A stretch of 54,367 nt of DNA from Arachnopeziza araneosa (Eukaryota; Ascomycota; Leotiomycetes; Helotiales; Arachnopezizaceae). The position numbers were made by a program, and so were the translations under genes. Location of the stretch: NCBI GenBank assembly GCA_003988855.1, contig QYAI01000162.1, positions 1-54,367 on the forward strand, written 5' to 3'. A model generated the notes under the pieces. That model made no database searches and was not told where the DNA came from. It saw only the letters and a program-made list of their open reading frames with translations. This document shows positions 51,671 through 54,367 of the stretch, piece by piece (position 1 is the first letter of the stretch; every line of letters starts with the position of its first letter).

Positions 51671-53970
51671 ATGAACTTGACAGCACGAACCTCCCTTTCG
51701 CTGCAAATGACCCGTCGGATAAGCAAGCCCCTTTTGGAGAAGATATACATCCAGCGAACCAAACTGCGTAGGCCTGAGAACTATATATCTCTTAGGCAAA
51801 GGGAAGTCTCGACCACCCATTCTATTCCTAGCTCGGCATTGCAGACAACAAGCGTAAGTACAGCATGGTCACGTGGCCATCCGTAGTCGCAAGAGTATAG
51901 CCTAACTCGAAGTAGGGGGATCATCGAGCACGACTTTCCAAGATATGGGTACCAACGGGGGGTATTACGTCGTCTTCATCTGAAGGTCAATATTCTATCC
52001 TTTCCTCCTTCTGATGAGCCTTTACTAATTCAGAAAGACGCACATGCGAAACTTATCCGTGCTGGCTTCCTTCGTCAGGTCAGTTCTCCCTTCAATCAGT
52101 ATATGGATCCTAAACTATCTTTCAGGCCCATTCAGGCGTTTTTCACATGCTTCCATTAGGACGGCGAGTGCAGAATAAAGTTGAAGCCTTGATCGATAAA
52201 TACATGGACCAATTGGGTATGCTGCGAATAGAACAACTTTTAGCGAAGTCGTCCTAATGAGTTACAGGCGCTTCGAGGGTAGATCTTTCTTCTATATCCT
52301 CGGAAGAAATATGGTCAAGAAGCGGCCGTCTTGAAACTGTGGCTTCTGAGGTAAGTTCTCGGTTTTAGATCGTCATTTAATCTAACAGTTTCTAGCTTTT
52401 TCGGTTTAGGGATAGAAAAGGCGTCAAATACCTTCTCTCTCCAACTCATGAGGAAGAAATCACCTTCCTAGTTTCAAATATACTCAGGTCTTACAAGCAG
52501 CTTCCAATTCGATTGTACCAAATATGTAAGTCAAGTTATCAGATGCATACAAGTCGCTTATCCCTAGTAGCACGCAAATACCGTGATGAACTAAGACCTA
52601 GACACGGCCTACTTCGATCACGAGAATTCACTATGAAGGACCTGTACACCTTTGACTATAAGCCAACTCTAGCTTTGGCGACTTACCACGCAGTAAAGGA
52701 TGCATACACTCGTTTATTTGACAAGCTTAAGTTACCCTACTTGGTGGCCGAAGCTGATTCGGGTGACATGGGGGGCACTCTAAGTCACGAATTCCACTTC
52801 CCAAGTCCTAATGGAGAAGACCAAATAATATCGTGTTTGAAGTGTGACTATGTCGCCAATGAGGAGAAAGCAGAAACTGTATATCGCTCCAACCTTGACC
52901 ACGGTCATAGTGAGGGGTTTTGGGGAACAGGAATGGAATCAAGTCCTGAGATCCAAGTCTGGCGAGGTGTTTCCTTAGACAGGACCATTCTGATAAACGT
53001 CTGGTATTCTTCATCCTCGACTTCGTCGACGGCTTCGGTAAAAAGCCCCTTATCTCAGATCAATGTTCGTGCTATCAAAGCTATAGTCCCAGAGTTGGAC
53101 ACCACAGTTGACAATCCATTGCATTTATGGGATAATCAAAGGGAGAAGCCGAACCCCGAACCTCTGCCAGCTCCCGAGCGAGTAATAAACATAACAGATG
53201 GCCGGCTTCCCCATAGTATTATCAACAAACTTAAAATCGGTGATTTACGGTTTCCAATATGGCCATCCTCGCTACCTAACTGCAAGGCGGAACTTCGCTT
53301 TGAATTTCATACTCACGACCCATCGACTCAAAATCCTCTTAATCTCCTCCGTATACGAAACGGTGATAGCTGTCCCCGCTGCACGAGTGGGACACTACGT
53401 ATTCAAAAGGCGATTGAGCTCGGCCATACATTTCATCTTGGCACACGCTATAGCGAGCCTCTGATGGCTAAAGTGGAGCTCCCTGTTGGTATTGATAAGA
53501 GCAGGGCATCAGACGTCAAGAATCTTCTGGCCGTCAGATCACACTCCATTCAACAAGTACCGGTTCAGATGGGATGCCACGGCATTGGGGTAACTCGTAT
53601 GATTGGGGCCGTAGCGGACAGTCTTGCTGACGAGAAAGGCTTAAATTGGCCTCGGGTTATGGCCCCATTCGAAGTAGTCATTATTTCGAAAAAGGGTCTG
53701 GAAGAAGCTGCTACTGAAGTCTATGATACACTGCGGACGCAGACAGGCAACAAAGAAGTCTTGGATCTGGTCCTTGATGATAGATTACAGTCATTTCCAT
53801 GGAAAATGCAGGACGCGGACTTGATTGGCTATCCAATTATCGTTGTCGTAGGTAGAAGGTGGGAAGGCGAGAAAATATGCGAGATCCAGTGTCGTCAACT
53901 TCAAATCTGTAAAGAACTACCACTTGAAGATATTTTAAGTTTTGTAAATAGTTTACTTAATCAATTGTAA
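51671..53970 (+). CDS. AIM10: mitochondrial prolyl-tRNA synthetase
   Basis: Seven exons (51671-51853, 51916-51985, 52038-52078, 52126-52216, 52268-52350, 52396-52525, 52568-53970) give 666 residues. The N-terminus is basic and acid-poor (NLTARTSLSLQMTRRISKP), as in a mitochondrial presequence. Class II synthetase motifs follow: GFLRQAHSGVFHMLPLGRRV (motif 1), KYLLSPTHEEEIT with RPRHGLLRSREFTMKDLYTF (motif 2 region), and QMGCHGIGVTRMIGAV (motif 3). The C-terminal anticodon-binding domain is WPRVMAPFEVVIIS to YPIIVVVGRRW. A bacterial-type editing-domain insert is not evident; instead a spacer with CPRCTSG and CLKCDY resembles a zinc pair. The product charges mitochondrial tRNA-Pro. Confidence 0.94.
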
Positions 53971-54367
53971 TATTATTTTTTAGGTATTATAAAGTTTATA
54001 CATATTTAAATTAATAACGTAGAGTGTACAAGCACAAGCTTTAGATGTTAGATTAAATAAGTATATAAGTAATAAATCAATTAATTATATTATTTAAAGC
54101 TTAAAGAAAGTGTTAGTTTACTTGTTACAAACAGATCTAGCTAGACTTTAAAGAACACGGTAACAGGAAGTACTAAAGAAGAAGTTTAGTACAATATGCT
54201 AAGTGTGATGAGCAGGATATCACGTGAATAGAGTGTCATGTGTGGACGGCACGGACAGACAGGACCTTATTACCGAAGTGTGGAGAATAAGGGGTACATT
54301 CAGAGTCTATTCGGACTAGGGCCAGAGAGAAGTCTACTGTAGATAAGGCACGCCTCACTCATGTAGT
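53971..54367. other. AT-rich right edge
   Basis: From 53971 to about 54130 the sequence is strongly AT-rich with many TTAATTA-like runs and no frame. It may be the edge of a mutated repeat or an ordinary AT-rich 3' flank. The last 200 bp return to mixed composition, also without a gene. Confidence 0.45.

Noticed and set aside
1..54367. CRISPR array, insertion sequence or viral insertion
   Set aside because: There are no regularly spaced repeats, no transposase or integrase peptides and no capsid or polymerase motifs in any frame.

Overview
This window is nuclear DNA from a filamentous ascomycete (Pezizomycotina). It shows short 42-180 bp GT-AG introns with CTAAC/CTGAC-like branch sites, split genes for universal eukaryotic proteins, and fungal-type proteins (Nar1, Mak21, Nup84/107, Iec1-like, V-ATPase C, Smt3, Cmc4). 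My best guess is Leotiomycetes, from general protein resemblance only. I see no rRNA, tRNA, CRISPR array or intact transposon. Most genes were rebuilt by hand splicing, and each exon sum was checked to be a multiple of three.

Left accessory block (about 1.5-9.1 kb): a dead locus. On the minus strand lie the 5' end of a fungal fatty acid synthase beta gene and the 3' half of a multicopper oxidase gene, joined inside one open frame. Facing them on the plus strand is an almost full-length fatty acid synthase alpha gene (malonyl/palmitoyl transferase end, carrier, ketoreductase, ketosynthase and phosphopantetheinyl transferase domains). It is broken by many stops and frameshifts. The divergent alpha/beta pair next to an oxidase looks like the relic of a specialised-metabolite cluster with a dedicated starter-unit synthase; this is inference.

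Housekeeping stretch 1 (9.4-19.0 kb): a SUZ-domain protein and NAR1 (convergent, 13 bp apart), a small membrane protein, a pyridoxal-reductase-like aldo-keto reductase, an Iec1-like zinc-finger protein, a NIP30/FAM192A-like protein, and a second aldo-keto reductase.

Fused CoA ligase (20.0-23.3 kb, minus): an intron-rich gene with succinyl-CoA-ligase alpha homology followed by beta homology. It has exons as short as 9, 18 and 27 nt, and three conserved places are damaged. It is probably decaying.

Housekeeping stretch 2 (23.8-54.0 kb): a small charged protein, SMT3 (SUMO), CMC4, NUP84/NUP107, a 1008-residue AT-hook low-complexity protein, an F-box protein, a VPS37-like ESCRT-I subunit, a conserved unnamed protein, V-ATPase subunit C, APS kinase (MET14), a mitochondrial-type thioesterase, an unnamed small protein, MAK21/NOC1 and mitochondrial prolyl-tRNA synthetase. 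They serve nuclear transport, ribosome biogenesis, Fe-S assembly, sulfate assimilation, endosomal sorting, vacuolar acidification and mitochondrial translation, and do not form one pathway. The longest gene-free stretch is 40.7-43.3 kb. The extreme right end turns AT-rich.
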